Of a stretch of DNA of 64,000 bases, positions 1 to 7,852 are shown one piece after another. Origin of the DNA: Paenibacillus chibensis (GTDB taxonomy: Bacteria; Bacillota; Bacilli; Paenibacillales; Paenibacillaceae); the NCBI RefSeq assembly GCF_004001045.1, contig NZ_BIMK01000027.1, forward strand, positions 1-64,000, in the 5' to 3' direction. Each line of letters starts with the position of its first letter. Positions within the stretch are counted from its first letter, which is position 1. Made by a program: the position numbers and the translations under genes. Below the pieces are notes generated by a model. That model had not been told where the DNA came from. It did no database searches and was given only the letters and a program-made list of their open reading frames with translations.

Positions 1-67
1 TCGATTCACTTCGCGTCGGCTTTGCAAGCAAAGCCTTATCTCACTCGTTGTTCAGTTTTCAAAGATC
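1..67 (-). promoter_or_regulatory. 5' leader of an rRNA operon that leaves the window to the left
   Basis: Read on the minus strand, 53-67 is GATCTTTGAAAACTG, the boxA-like antitermination sequence found just upstream of Bacillales 16S genes (and in the 16S-23S spacer). It is followed by AACAACGAGTGAG and a perfect 7-bp hairpin (18-24 with 29-35) of the kind that forms rRNA processing stems. The tandem promoters just upstream favour the 16S leader over the internal spacer. The rRNA gene itself lies outside the window. Confidence 0.75.
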
Positions 68-116
68 AAATTCTTTTTCGTTTCCGCCGAAGCGTTTCAT
101 CGGCGACAACTTTTAT

Positions 117-145
117 AGTATATCATCTTCGGCGTTTTTATGCAA
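117..145 (-). promoter_or_regulatory. rRNA operon promoter P2 (sigma-A)
   Basis: The minus strand carries -35 TTGCAT (140-145), a 17-bp spacer and -10 TATACT (117-122). Transcription would start near 110 and enter the boxA-like leader. It is the downstream member of a tandem pair, as is usual for Bacillales rrn operons. Confidence 0.75.
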
Positions 146-220
146 GCTTTTTTTAAATCTTTTTTTAAGCTTTTCGCTTGCTTCAGAAACACATTATCGT
201 GTTTTCTTGGCCGGAATTAG

Positions 221-249
221 AATATACCATGCATAAATAAATAATGCAA
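221..249 (-). promoter_or_regulatory. rRNA operon promoter P1 (sigma-A)
   Basis: The minus strand carries -35 TTGCAT (244-249), a 17-bp spacer and -10 TATATT (221-226). The -35 hexamer and spacing are the same as in P2, about 100 bp upstream of it. Between this promoter and the pbuG terminator (about 250-484) I see no gene or other convincing signal. Confidence 0.65.
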
Positions 250-483
250 CCCTTTTTTATAAAAAACTTTCCTTCAACAATAAATCCCTCTCTTTTACCA
301 ACACGATCATCAACTCAGAATCCTAGTATAAGGCTCAAACTTTGCGCAGGTGATCCAATGCACCAGTCCTGCTTCCCCATTTTATAATGTAAGAAAAACG
401 TCGAGCCCCATACTTCTAAAAAAATAAACCGCACTTTGACAGTGTTTTTCTAATGATATCAGATTCCCCTTACTGCGTACTTC

Positions 484-525
484 ATAAAAAAAGCCGTTCT
501 CCCCTCCAGCGAGAGGAAAACAGCT
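484..525 (-). terminator. Rho-independent terminator of pbuG
   Basis: A 14-bp stem (492-505 with 512-525, including G-U pairs) with a 6-nt loop is followed on the minus strand by a run of seven or eight U. It lies 23 bases past the pbuG stop codon. Confidence 0.85.
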
Positions 526-547
526 CTGTTTCTTCTATATATAGATA

Positions 548-1918
548 CTATTCGGAGCCCAGGAAAACAAAGCGAATGATAACGATGATTGCAAGCACCC
601 ACATCAACCAGTGGATTTTCACATCACGCTTCATAATGAACTTTGCGAAGATACCCAGAATTACGTAAGACATGATACCTGCCGAGATACCATTGGCGAT
701 ACCGCCGGTGAATGGCATCAGCACAATCGTCAAGAACGCAGGGAAAGCCTCAAAGAAATCATCCCATTCAATGTTGCGAACCTGGCTCATCATCAGCACG
801 CCGACGACGATCAGTGCCGGAGCTGTCGCGGCGGAAGGAACCACCAGTGCGAGCGGAGCGATGAACAGGGATAGAATGAACAGGATACCTGTCGTAACGG
901 CCGTCAAGCCTGTACGTCCGCCTGCCTCAACACCTGCCGTACTTTCAACAAACGCCGTAACCGTACTTGTACCGAGAACCGCACCTGCGCTGACGCCGAC
1001 AGCATCGACCAGCATGGCTTTCCCGATTGTTTTCTCGCCTTTTTCCTTGTTCTTCATCAGGCCGGCACGGGTAGCTGTACCCACCAGCGTACCGAAGGTA
1101 TCGAACAATTCAACAAAGGTGAAGATAAATACGATATCAAACAAACCGATATGAAGTGCACCCTTCAGGTCCAGCTGGCCAACAGCCAGGTTGGAGAACG
1201 AAGGAATCCAGTTGGCATGAGTCAGACCGCTCAGGTCCGTTACACCCATTGGAATACCGATCAGCGTAGTCACAACGATCCCGATCAAAAGGGCGCCTTT
1301 CACGCGGAGCACCATTAGAACGGCGATAAACAGAAGGCCAATCAAAGCCAGAAGAGCATCTTTATGTGTAAAGAAATCGCTAAGCATCAAGTTAAATCCG
1401 GAGCCGCCGATCGGCTTGCTTGCATCGGTACCGGCATTCACGCTAACGGAGATCAGGTTGCTCAGTTTGAAGCCAACGACGGCGATAAACAAACCGATAC
1501 CAACCGTAATGGCACTTTTCAAGTTTTGCGGAACAGCAGTCATCAGCATTTGACGAACCTTGGTTACCGTCAGGATGATGAAGATGATACCCGAGATAAA
1601 TACCGCACCGAGTGCCGCCTGCCAGGTAATGGCTCCATTCGAGCTGAGAACCACCGTCATAAAGTAAGCGTTCAGCCCCATGCCCGGTGCCAAGGCAATC
1701 GGAATATTGACGAACAATCCCATGATAATCGTAACCAGACCTGCACCGACAGCCGTTGCGAAGAATACGCCCTCATTCGGAATGCCGGCACCGCCCTCGC
1801 CTAGAAACAACCCGTTGACGAACAGGATGTAAGCCATGGCCATGAAAGTGGTCAAACCTGCGATAATCTCTGTTCTTACATTCGTTCCGTGTTCCTTTAA
1901 TTTAAAGAAACGCTCCAT
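548..1918 (-). CDS. pbuG: Guanine/hypoxanthine permease, AzgA/PbuG type
   Basis: A purine base:proton symporter of the AzgA-like NCS2 family, acting in the cytoplasmic membrane. The N-terminus (FFKLKEHGTNVRTEIIAG, then an 'AMAYILFVN' helix) is the hallmark of this subfamily, and the rest is a chain of hydrophobic helices. I place the start at 1918 (MERFFKLKEHG) because a longer in-frame reading would begin inside the riboswitch terminator. AAGGGGG lies about 11 nt before this ATG. The product is then 456 residues, close to the usual 430-450. It is a single-gene unit under a guanine riboswitch, so the sequence itself points to purine-repressed expression. The assignment as hypoxanthine/guanine rather than adenine carrier rests on subfamily resemblance and the riboswitch type. 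Confidence 0.9.
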   Translation of the reverse strand: MERFFKLKEHGTNVRTEIIAGLTTFMAMAYILFVNGLFLGEGGAGIPNEGVFFATAVGAGLVTIIMGLFVNIPIALAPGMGLNAYFMTVVLSSNGAITWQAALGAVFISGIIFIILTVTKVRQMLMTAVPQNLKSAITVGIGLFIAVVGFKLSNLISVSVNAGTDASKPIGGSGFNLMLSDFFTHKDALLALIGLLFIAVLMVLRVKGALLIGIVVTTLIGIPMGVTDLSGLTHANWIPSFSNLAVGQLDLKGALHIGLFDIVFIFTFVELFDTFGTLVGTATRAGLMKNKEKGEKTIGKAMLVDAVGVSAGAVLGTSTVTAFVESTAGVEAGGRTGLTAVTTGILFILSLFIAPLALVVPSAATAPALIVVGVLMMSQVRNIEWDDFFEAFPAFLTIVLMPFTGGIANGISAGIMSYVILGIFAKFIMKRDVKIHWLMWVLAIIVIIRFVFLGSE

Positions 1919-1956
1919 TGTAACTGAATCCCCCTTAGAAAATTGAGTCAGGACGA

Positions 1957-1990
1957 CAAAAAAGCCCGCAGACCGTTTCGATCCGCAGGC
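1957..1990 (-). terminator. Riboswitch expression-platform terminator
   Basis: A 12-bp stem (1964-1975 with 1979-1990) with a 3-nt loop is followed by six U on the minus strand. It lies between the purine aptamer and the pbuG start codon, so it is the probable OFF structure formed when guanine or hypoxanthine is bound. Confidence 0.85.
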
Positions 1991-2089
1991 ATTATGCATA
2001 AAAGAAAGAGAGTTCGTCCGTGCATGCGCCTATCGGTGGCCTTACAAGTAAGGTGCGCCAAGCGCTGGCAGGTTATCCGTCATCTCTTC

Positions 2090-2158
2090 TTTTCGTAGCC
2101 AGATCATTACGGTGATCTCGTAGAAACTCCCGGGCCAATTCCCGGGATTATACGAAAA
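2090..2158 (-). ncRNA. Guanine-type purine riboswitch aptamer
   Basis: The minus strand shows the full purine aptamer. P1 pairs 2151-2158 with 2090-2097 (TTTTCGTA / TACGAAAA). TATAATCCCGGG opens P2, GTTTCTAC forms J2/3, GATCACCGTAATGATC forms P3 with its loop, and GGCTACG forms J3/1. The specificity base before the closing TA is C, the guanine/hypoxanthine form; adenine switches have U there. A terminator lies 100 nt downstream, before pbuG. Confidence 0.93.
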
Positions 2159-2191
2159 AGATTTATATAATTGTCGTTTCTCACAACATTT

Positions 2192-2220
2192 ATTCTAGGG
2201 AGACGGACGAAAATTGTCAA
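2192..2220 (-). promoter_or_regulatory. Promoter of the riboswitch-pbuG transcript
   Basis: The minus strand has a perfect -35 TTGACA (2215-2220), a 17-bp spacer and -10 TAGAAT (2192-2197). Transcription starting near 2185 includes the whole aptamer. Confidence 0.8.
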
Positions 2221-2223
2221 TAG

Positions 2224-2252
2224 AAAAAACGAATATTCAAACAAATGAATAT
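2224..2252 (-). terminator. Terminator of the D-amino-acid operon
   Basis: A 7-bp AT-rich stem (ATATTCA 2233-2239 with TGAATAT 2246-2252) is followed on the minus strand by TCGTTTTTT. It sits 36 bases past the ridA-like gene and directly abuts the -35 box of the pbuG promoter. Confidence 0.6.
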
Positions 2253-2287
2253 ACTTAACGTTCGGAAATGGTGAGCTTTAACGAATA

Positions 2288-2749
2288 CTACTCAATTTCA
2301 ACGATCAGTTCGATCTCTACCGGCGTATTAAACGGCAATTCATTGGCCGAGATGGCCGAGCGGGCGTGCTTTCCTTTTTCGCCAAAAACCTCCACCAGAA
2401 GCTCGGAAGCCCCGTTAATAACATACGGCTGTTCAACGAATCCATCGGCGGAATTGACGAAAGCCAGCATTTTGACGACCTGCTTCACGCGGTCCAGATC
2501 TCCCAAATGCTCTTTAAGCACCGAAATCAGGTTAATCATGACCTGGCGTGCGGCGTCGTATCCCTGCTCAACCGTGAGGTCGCTTCCGACTTTGCCGGTG
2601 TATTTCAGCTTGCCGTTGATCCGGCAGTCATTGCCGGAGGTGTAAACCAGGTTGCCGACGGTTTTGGCCGGTACGTATTCCGCTACGGGAACAGGCACCT
2701 TTTCAAGAACGATTCCTTTTTCTTCAAGAATTTTTTCGATTTTAGCCAT
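2288..2749 (-). CDS. RidA/YjgF-family enamine/imine deaminase
   Basis: Rid proteins hydrolyse reactive enamine/imine intermediates such as 2-aminoacrylate to keto acids, protecting PLP enzymes. The 153-residue protein has the family core, with the substrate-binding arginine motif (KHARSAISANELP, near residue 130) and a C-terminal 'PVEIELIVE' strand. GGAGATGAATGGATC precedes the ATG. It is longer than classic RidA (about 125 residues), resembling the longer branch often found with amino-acid catabolic genes. It is the last gene of a three-gene minus-strand operon. The upstream D-threonine aldolase/D-serine dehydratase-like enzyme could generate exactly the kind of intermediate that Rid proteins remove, but this functional coupling is inference. 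Confidence 0.88.
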   Translation of the reverse strand: MAKIEKILEEKGIVLEKVPVPVAEYVPAKTVGNLVYTSGNDCRINGKLKYTGKVGSDLTVEQGYDAARQVMINLISVLKEHLGDLDRVKQVVKMLAFVNSADGFVEQPYVINGASELLVEVFGEKGKHARSAISANELPFNTPVEIELIVEIE

Positions 2750-2790
2750 GATCCATTCATCTCCTTAGTGGTTTGGTTGCCAATTAGGCA

Positions 2791-4395
2791 TTAGTTCCGG
2801 CAGCAGTGTTGAACCGGTATAAAAGCACCCGGGCGCTCATGCGTATGCCGCTGTTGCTCCATCGTTTTTCGTCCGCCCACAAGCACCGCGGATATGCCGT
2901 CCGGATAACGGATCGGGTCTTGGTATGTAGCCGTGTCCGAAATAGTCGCCGGATCGAAAATGACGATATCCGCCGCGTAGCCCGGAACGAGAAGTCCTCT
3001 CTTGCCGAGCTTGAACCGCTGCGCGGGAAAAGAGGTCACCTTGCGCACGGCCTGCTCCAGCGTCAGAATACGGCTGCTCCGGACATATTCCGCGAACAAT
3101 CTCGGAAAGGTTCCATAGGATCGGGGATGCGGCTTGCCGGTAACGCAGCCGAGGCTGTCCGATGCGATCAGGGAGTAATCATAGCGGATCACTTCACGCA
3201 CATCGTCCTCCGACATATGAAAATAGACGATCGATACCTGTCCGTTTTCACGGGCCAGCAGCTCAAGCGCGGTATCCTCCGGATCCATGCCCCAAAGCTC
3301 GCTGATCTCCTGAATATGCTTGCCCTCCAGAAGCTTGCCGGCAGCAGACGGAACAGAGGAAACGAACACGCTCTGCCAGCCGGTCGAGCATACCAGGTTA
3401 TCCCAGGACGTTTGCTCTTCCCGCAATTCCTCTTTAATCTGTTTTCGGATCGAAGGATCGGCAATCCGCTGCAGCGTGGCTTCGATTCCGCCCTCCAGCA
3501 CCCAAGGCGGCAGCACGGTCGTCAGCGTGGTTGAACCCGCGGAATACGGGTATACGTCACAGGTGACATCCATTCCCCGGCTTCTCGCCTCATCGATCAG
3601 CGCAATGGCGTCCTGCGTCTGGCCCCAATTGATCCGGCCTGCCGCCTTCAGATGACTGACATGCAGGGATACGCCGCTTTGTTCCGCGATCCAGATCACT
3701 TCCCGCACCGAAGCGAGCAGATTGTTGCCCTCGCCGCGAATGTGGGTCGAGAAAAGGCCTCCGTATGCCGCGACAACCCTGCACAGCTCTGCCAGCTCTT
3801 CTTTTGGGGTATAGTTGCCCGGTGCATAGAGAAGGCCAATAGACAAACCGATTGCTCCTGCCTGCAACCCGGCCTCCAGCAGCTGCTTCATCCGGTTCAT
3901 TTCTTCCTTCGTGGCCGGACGGTTCGCAAATCCCATCACCGAGATGCGCAAAGCGCCATGGGCCACATACGTGGCGACATTTTCAGAAGCATGCGATTTC
4001 GCCAAATGCTGCAGGTATTCCTCGATCGTTTCCCAAGGCCATGGCCAATCGGTTCGGCCAATAACGGGCTCGATATAGCTTTTGAGCTCGGCAGCCCTGT
4101 CTTTGAAATAAGGAGCCGGCGCCAGGCCGCAGTTGCCCACGACTTCCGTGGTGACGCCCTGCTGCATTTTAAATTCGCTTTCGGGCTGGTCCAATATCAG
4201 CAGATCGGAGTGGCAGTGCCCGTCAATAAAGCCGGGGGCCACTACCTGCCCCTTCGCGTCAATCCGCTCCAAAGCTTCGTCATCGGTTCTGCCCACATGG
4301 GTTATGATGCCGTCCTTGATGCCGAGTTGTCCAAAATACCACGGGTTTCCCGTCCCATCCACGAGTCTCCCGTTTTCAATGATGATATCGAGCAT
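2791..4395 (-). CDS. N-acyl-D-amino-acid deacylase (D-aminoacylase)
   Basis: A cytoplasmic zinc amidohydrolase that removes the acyl group from N-acyl-D-amino acids. The 534-residue length fits the family. It opens with the urease-type beta-sandwich strand 'IIIENGRLVDGTGNPW' and the metal-binding HxH motif in 'APGFIDGHCHSD' near residue 60. The conserved 'GVTTEVVGNCG' follows near residue 80, then 'THIRGE' and 'LHVSHLKAAG', which supply further metal ligands. The C-terminus closes with 'GYAADIVIFDP', typical of amidohydrolases. The gene lies 20 bp after the D-threonine aldolase-like gene and 41 bp before the Rid gene, so they probably form one transcript. The exact N-acyl substrate cannot be read from the sequence. 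Confidence 0.9.
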   Translation of the reverse strand: MLDIIIENGRLVDGTGNPWYFGQLGIKDGIITHVGRTDDEALERIDAKGQVVAPGFIDGHCHSDLLILDQPESEFKMQQGVTTEVVGNCGLAPAPYFKDRAAELKSYIEPVIGRTDWPWPWETIEEYLQHLAKSHASENVATYVAHGALRISVMGFANRPATKEEMNRMKQLLEAGLQAGAIGLSIGLLYAPGNYTPKEELAELCRVVAAYGGLFSTHIRGEGNNLLASVREVIWIAEQSGVSLHVSHLKAAGRINWGQTQDAIALIDEARSRGMDVTCDVYPYSAGSTTLTTVLPPWVLEGGIEATLQRIADPSIRKQIKEELREEQTSWDNLVCSTGWQSVFVSSVPSAAGKLLEGKHIQEISELWGMDPEDTALELLARENGQVSIVYFHMSEDDVREVIRYDYSLIASDSLGCVTGKPHPRSYGTFPRLFAEYVRSSRILTLEQAVRKVTSFPAQRFKLGKRGLLVPGYAADIVIFDPATISDTATYQDPIRYPDGISAVLVGGRKTMEQQRHTHERPGAFIPVQHCCRN

Positions 4396-4415
4396 TTGCC
4401 CTTCCCCCCGCTTCT

Positions 4416-5519
4416 CTAGGCCAGCTTCCCTCTTGCCAAGACAGGTACGGCCCGAATTACGCCTTCCTTCGTAACGTACACCTCGTTATGCAGATTAACT
4501 GTCGGGCAAATATGGTTGGGCACGATCGACAGCACATCTCCGACATGCAGTCCATGCGGGCCGCTGGTGCGAATCATGCCGTGCTCTTCATTCATTTTTT
4601 CAAAGACTGCATCCGGAAGCTCCACGATTTCGCCGAATCCTTTCAGGTGAAGCGGAGGCTGCCCAGGCTGGACATCGGTCGCAAAGGTTTTGCTGCCGCC
4701 GTCCACGACGAGCCGGTCTTCAGCGGGAACGCTTACAATGGTGACCAGAACTTTGGCAGCCCAGTCTTCTTTCGAGCAGGCTCCCATGACGGCGAGCATC
4801 CGGTCGTAAAAGATGTAGGTTCCCGGACGGATTTCCGTTACCCCTTCAACGGCGGCCGCATACGGCGCGGTTGGCGTGGATCCGACGCTGACGTCGCGAA
4901 TATCGATGCCTGCGGCACGCAGCTTCTCCGCCGTAGCCACCATAATGCGTCCTTCCTCCTGACCTGCAGCCTCCAGATCCAGCGTGCCGCTGCCTTGGTA
5001 AACGGCCCCCTTGAACGTGAAAATACCGCTAAGATCGAGTCCCGGAAGCGCAGCGATGTTCTGAGCCAGCTGAAGCGCCCGGTCTGGCGATATGCCCGTG
5101 CGTGCAAGGCCCGTGTCGATCTCAAGCCGGACCGATAGCGTCACTCCCGCCGCGACGGCTTCCCTCGAAAGGTTCTCCGCCCCTTCCATGCTTTCCACTC
5201 CGACGATGACATGAATTTGGTGCGACAAGGCAATGATTCGTTTGATTTTGGACGGCGAGATTACCGGGTAGGCGATAAAAATATCCTTCACGCCGTGCTC
5301 CGCCATAATTTCCGCTTCGCCAACCTTGGCAGCCGTAATGCCCTCAGCTCCCGCAGCAAGCTGCCTGAGCGCGATTTCCGGGATCTTATGGGTTTTGATG
5401 TGCGGACGAAGCCTCACTCCATTATGAGCGGCAACGCCTGCCATCTGTTCAATGTTATGCTGTACGACATTCTCATCAATCACAATACAGGGTGTTTCCA
5501 ACGATTCTATAGTTAACAC
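4416..5519 (-). CDS. DSD1/D-threonine aldolase family PLP enzyme
   Basis: A fold-type III PLP enzyme with an alanine-racemase-like barrel. Relatives are metal-dependent D-threonine aldolases and D-serine dehydratases. The cofactor motif RPHIKTHK lies at residues 38-45, and the C-terminal half has the 'DGGSKTFATD' and 'GPHGLHVGD...PNHICPTVNLH' segments that carry the divalent-metal site. Length is 367 residues, standard for the family. It starts with GTG (GAGGGGG about 11 nt upstream) and is the first gene of the D-amino-acid operon. A -10-like TATAAT on the minus strand at 5562-5567 is the best promoter candidate, but its -35 is poor. Aldolase versus dehydratase cannot be decided; the Rid partner would suit a dehydratase. 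Confidence 0.82.
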   Translation of the reverse strand: MLTIESLETPCIVIDENVVQHNIEQMAGVAAHNGVRLRPHIKTHKIPEIALRQLAAGAEGITAAKVGEAEIMAEHGVKDIFIAYPVISPSKIKRIIALSHQIHVIVGVESMEGAENLSREAVAAGVTLSVRLEIDTGLARTGISPDRALQLAQNIAALPGLDLSGIFTFKGAVYQGSGTLDLEAAGQEEGRIMVATAEKLRAAGIDIRDVSVGSTPTAPYAAAVEGVTEIRPGTYIFYDRMLAVMGACSKEDWAAKVLVTIVSVPAEDRLVVDGGSKTFATDVQPGQPPLHLKGFGEIVELPDAVFEKMNEEHGMIRTSGPHGLHVGDVLSIVPNHICPTVNLHNEVYVTKEGVIRAVPVLARGKLA

Positions 5520-5656
5520 GCTTTAACTTTCCCCCTCTCGGATGTGATGGTACTTAGACCCATTATATACGATATACGAAAGGAGATCAGGAAATAAATA
5601 ATAAAAAACAACGAAATGGATACATTACCATACATGAAAGGCAGGTGCTCCCCCGT

Positions 5657-5926
5657 ATGTATACACCCGATTCCGATATCGAAAATAACGATGTTTCTAC
5701 CGTACAGTCGCAGCATAATGACCTGATTCCCGAGGAGTTTCCCGAGGGGCCTTACGGATCGAGCCTCATGTCAGAATCCTTGGGCAAAAGCTCGCCCTGG
5801 CGTGAAGGCCAGCACAGCCCAAGGCGGTTCGGCTACGAAAACCAGGAGCTGCACGAAACTGAAGGAAGGCATTATCCAAGCGAAGACCCGGTTCCCGAGA
5901 ATTCCAAAAGCGAGGATGAGGAATAA
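5657..5926 (+). CDS. Small acidic conserved protein of unknown function
   Basis: An 89-residue soluble protein with no signal peptide or membrane segment, very rich in Glu, Asp, Ser and Pro. It has a central 'LIPEEFPEGPYGSS' block and an acidic tail ending in DEE, so it is probably largely disordered. I chose the ATG at 5657 (MYTPDSDIENND) because AAAGGCAGGTG lies about 9 nt upstream; a GTG at 5645 is the alternative. The pattern recalls small uncharacterised Bacillales 'cytosolic proteins', but I cannot name a family. It stands alone, divergent from the D-amino-acid operon, and ends at its own terminator. Confidence 0.7.
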   Translation: MYTPDSDIENNDVSTVQSQHNDLIPEEFPEGPYGSSLMSESLGKSSPWREGQHSPRRFGYENQELHETEGRHYPSEDPVPENSKSEDEE

Positions 5927-5945
5927 AAACGGGGCAGACATTCCA

Positions 5946-5983
5946 AGCAGCTTCCGGTACAAGTCGTACCGGAAGCTGCTTTT
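5946..5983 (+). terminator. Terminator after the small acidic gene
   Basis: A perfect 15-bp stem (5946-5960 with 5966-5980) with a 5-nt loop and a short T run on the plus strand, 20 bases after the stop codon. I see no gene or strong signal from here to 6163. Confidence 0.75.
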
Positions 5984-6163
5984 GATTCGTGGATAGGCCA
6001 AAATTGAAAAATCCGTTTCCCTCACTAGAGGAAAACCGATGATAGAAGCCGTGCATTGATGCGGAGAAGGTCATCCCAACAGCTTCAATATATTTTGTGG
6101 AAGCGAGTTGGCTTGGGTATTGTTACCAGGATAAAAAAAGCATCAAAGTCAAAGCAATTATAT

Positions 6164-6215
6164 AAAAAATACTCCCTTCTAATTGCGTTATAGCAAATAG
6201 AAAGGAGTATTTTTT
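6164..6215 (-). terminator. guaA terminator (sequence symmetric on both strands)
   Basis: An inverted repeat of 18 bases (6164-6181 with 6198-6215) whose outer six pairs are A-T, so both strands end in a U run. It starts 20 bases past the guaA stop codon. Confidence 0.85.
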
Positions 6216-6235
6216 CACTTCTCTATTAATGCAGC

Positions 6236-7774
6236 CTATTCCCACTCAATCGTTGCAGGCGGCTTGGAGGTAATGTCGTACACGACGCGGTTGACGTTAT
6301 CCACTTCGTTGACGATACGCACCGAGATTTTCTCCAGCACATCCCAAGGGATACGTGCCCAGTCGGCAGTCATACCGTCGATGGACGTTACTGCACGGAT
6401 GCCTACGGTGTAGGAGTACGTACGTGCATCCCCCATAACGCCGACGCTCTTCATGTTCGGCAGGGCCGTGAAGTACTGCCAGATTTCGCGGTCAAGACCC
6501 GCTTTGGCGATTTCTTCGCGCAGGATGTAGTCGGAGTCGCGCACGATAGTGAGCTTCTCTTCGGTGACTTCGCCCAGTACGCGGATGGCCAGACCCGGAC
6601 CCGGGAACGGCTGACGCCATACGATTTCTTCCGGAAGTCCGCATTCTTCGCCGACCTTACGCACTTCGTCCTTGAAGAGGGTTTTAAGCGGCTCAACCAG
6701 CTTGAACTTCATGTCTTCAGGCAATCCGCCGACATTGTGATGGGACTTGATCGTTTGGGCCGTTGCTGTTCCGCTTTCTACAATATCCGTATAAAGCGTG
6801 CCTTGGGCCAGGAAATCAAAGTCGTCAAATTTGGCAGATTCCTCATCGAATACGTAAATGAACTCGTTGCCGATGATTTTACGTTTTTTCTCCGGATCGT
6901 CTACGCCCTCAAGCTTGCCGAGGAAACGGTCGCGGGCATCGATTTTAACGACCTTCATATCGAATTTGCCGACGAAGGTTTCCATGACGCTCTCGGCTTC
7001 GCCTTTGCGCAGCAAACCATGGTCAATGAACATGCAGGTCAGCTGATCGCCGATTGCTTTATGAATCAGCATCGCAACCACGGAAGAATCCACGCCGCCG
7101 GACAGAGCGCACAGCACCTTGCGGTCGCCGACTTGGTCGCGGATATCACGGATCGCATCATCGATGAAGGTTTCCATGCTCCAGTTGCCTTCGCAATGGC
7201 ATACCTCGTACAGGAAGTTCCGGATCATCTCGTTCCCGTTCACGGAGTGGCGCACTTCCGGATGAAACTGTACAGCATACAGCTGCTTGTCCATATTGCT
7301 CATCGCTGCGATCGGCGCCGATTCCGTGCCCGCATCCAGCTTGAAGCCTTCCGGCAGCTCGACAACATGATCCCCGTGGCTCATCCAAACGGTTTGCTTG
7401 GACTCGAGTCCTTGAGTTAGAACCGTATTCGGAGCAAACTCCAGGTCAGCTTTGCCGTATTCGCGCTTCGCAGCGCGTTCCACTTTTCCGTTCAGCTGAT
7501 GAGCCATCAGCTGCATGCCGTAGCAAATACCGAAGATCGGCACGCCCACGTCATAAATCGCCGGATCCACATGGGGTGCATCTTCCGAATATACGCTCAT
7601 CGGTCCTCCGGAGAATACGATCCCTTTCGGGGAAATCTCACGGATTTTCTCGACCGGTGTATTAAAAGGCAGCAGTTCGCTGTATACTCCCAAATCGCGA
7701 ATGCGTCGTGCAATAAGTTGATTGTATTGTCCACCGAAATCCAGGACAACGATGATTTCATTTGGCTTGTTCAT
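6236..7774 (-). CDS. guaA: GMP synthase (glutamine-hydrolysing)
   Basis: Converts XMP to GMP using glutamine and ATP, the last step of guanine nucleotide synthesis. The 512-residue protein has both domains in order. The class I glutaminase carries its nucleophile cysteine in 'GICYGMQL' near residue 83 and its His in 'AVQFHPEV'. The ATP pyrophosphatase has the P-loop 'ALSGGVDSSVVA' near residue 225. The C-terminal dimerisation domain ends in 'DITSKPPATIEWE', the invariant GuaA terminus. GGGAGG precedes the ATG. It is monocistronic, with its own promoter and terminator. The guanine-controlled pbuG nearby handles salvage of the same purine, but no riboswitch is visible before guaA. Confidence 0.97.
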   Translation of the reverse strand: MNKPNEIIVVLDFGGQYNQLIARRIRDLGVYSELLPFNTPVEKIREISPKGIVFSGGPMSVYSEDAPHVDPAIYDVGVPIFGICYGMQLMAHQLNGKVERAAKREYGKADLEFAPNTVLTQGLESKQTVWMSHGDHVVELPEGFKLDAGTESAPIAAMSNMDKQLYAVQFHPEVRHSVNGNEMIRNFLYEVCHCEGNWSMETFIDDAIRDIRDQVGDRKVLCALSGGVDSSVVAMLIHKAIGDQLTCMFIDHGLLRKGEAESVMETFVGKFDMKVVKIDARDRFLGKLEGVDDPEKKRKIIGNEFIYVFDEESAKFDDFDFLAQGTLYTDIVESGTATAQTIKSHHNVGGLPEDMKFKLVEPLKTLFKDEVRKVGEECGLPEEIVWRQPFPGPGLAIRVLGEVTEEKLTIVRDSDYILREEIAKAGLDREIWQYFTALPNMKSVGVMGDARTYSYTVGIRAVTSIDGMTADWARIPWDVLEKISVRIVNEVDNVNRVVYDITSKPPATIEWE

Positions 7775-7803
7775 TAACGTGCCTCCCTCAATTGTTGAAA
7801 TTA

Positions 7804-7833
7804 ATTATACGCAACGATAATTCATACCGTCAA
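7804..7833 (-). promoter_or_regulatory. guaA promoter
   Basis: The minus strand has -35 TTGACG (7828-7833), an 18-bp spacer and a perfect -10 TATAAT (7804-7809), 30 bp before the guaA ATG. The -35 lies within a 6-bp inverted repeat (ACCGTC/GACGGT) next to the stop of the upstream transglutaminase gene. That repeat has no U run, so some read-through from upstream is possible. Confidence 0.8.
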
Positions 7834-7852
7834 GGAAACCGGGACGGTAAGC

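Noticed and set aside
325..353. A third rRNA promoter with -10 TATACT at 325-330
   Set aside because: No acceptable -35 at 16-18 bp; the -10-like match alone is not enough.
1919..1999. A longer pbuG reading starting at 1999
   Set aside because: It would begin within the riboswitch terminator and add residues unlike any NCS2 N-terminus; the ATG at 1918 starts the family-typical sequence.
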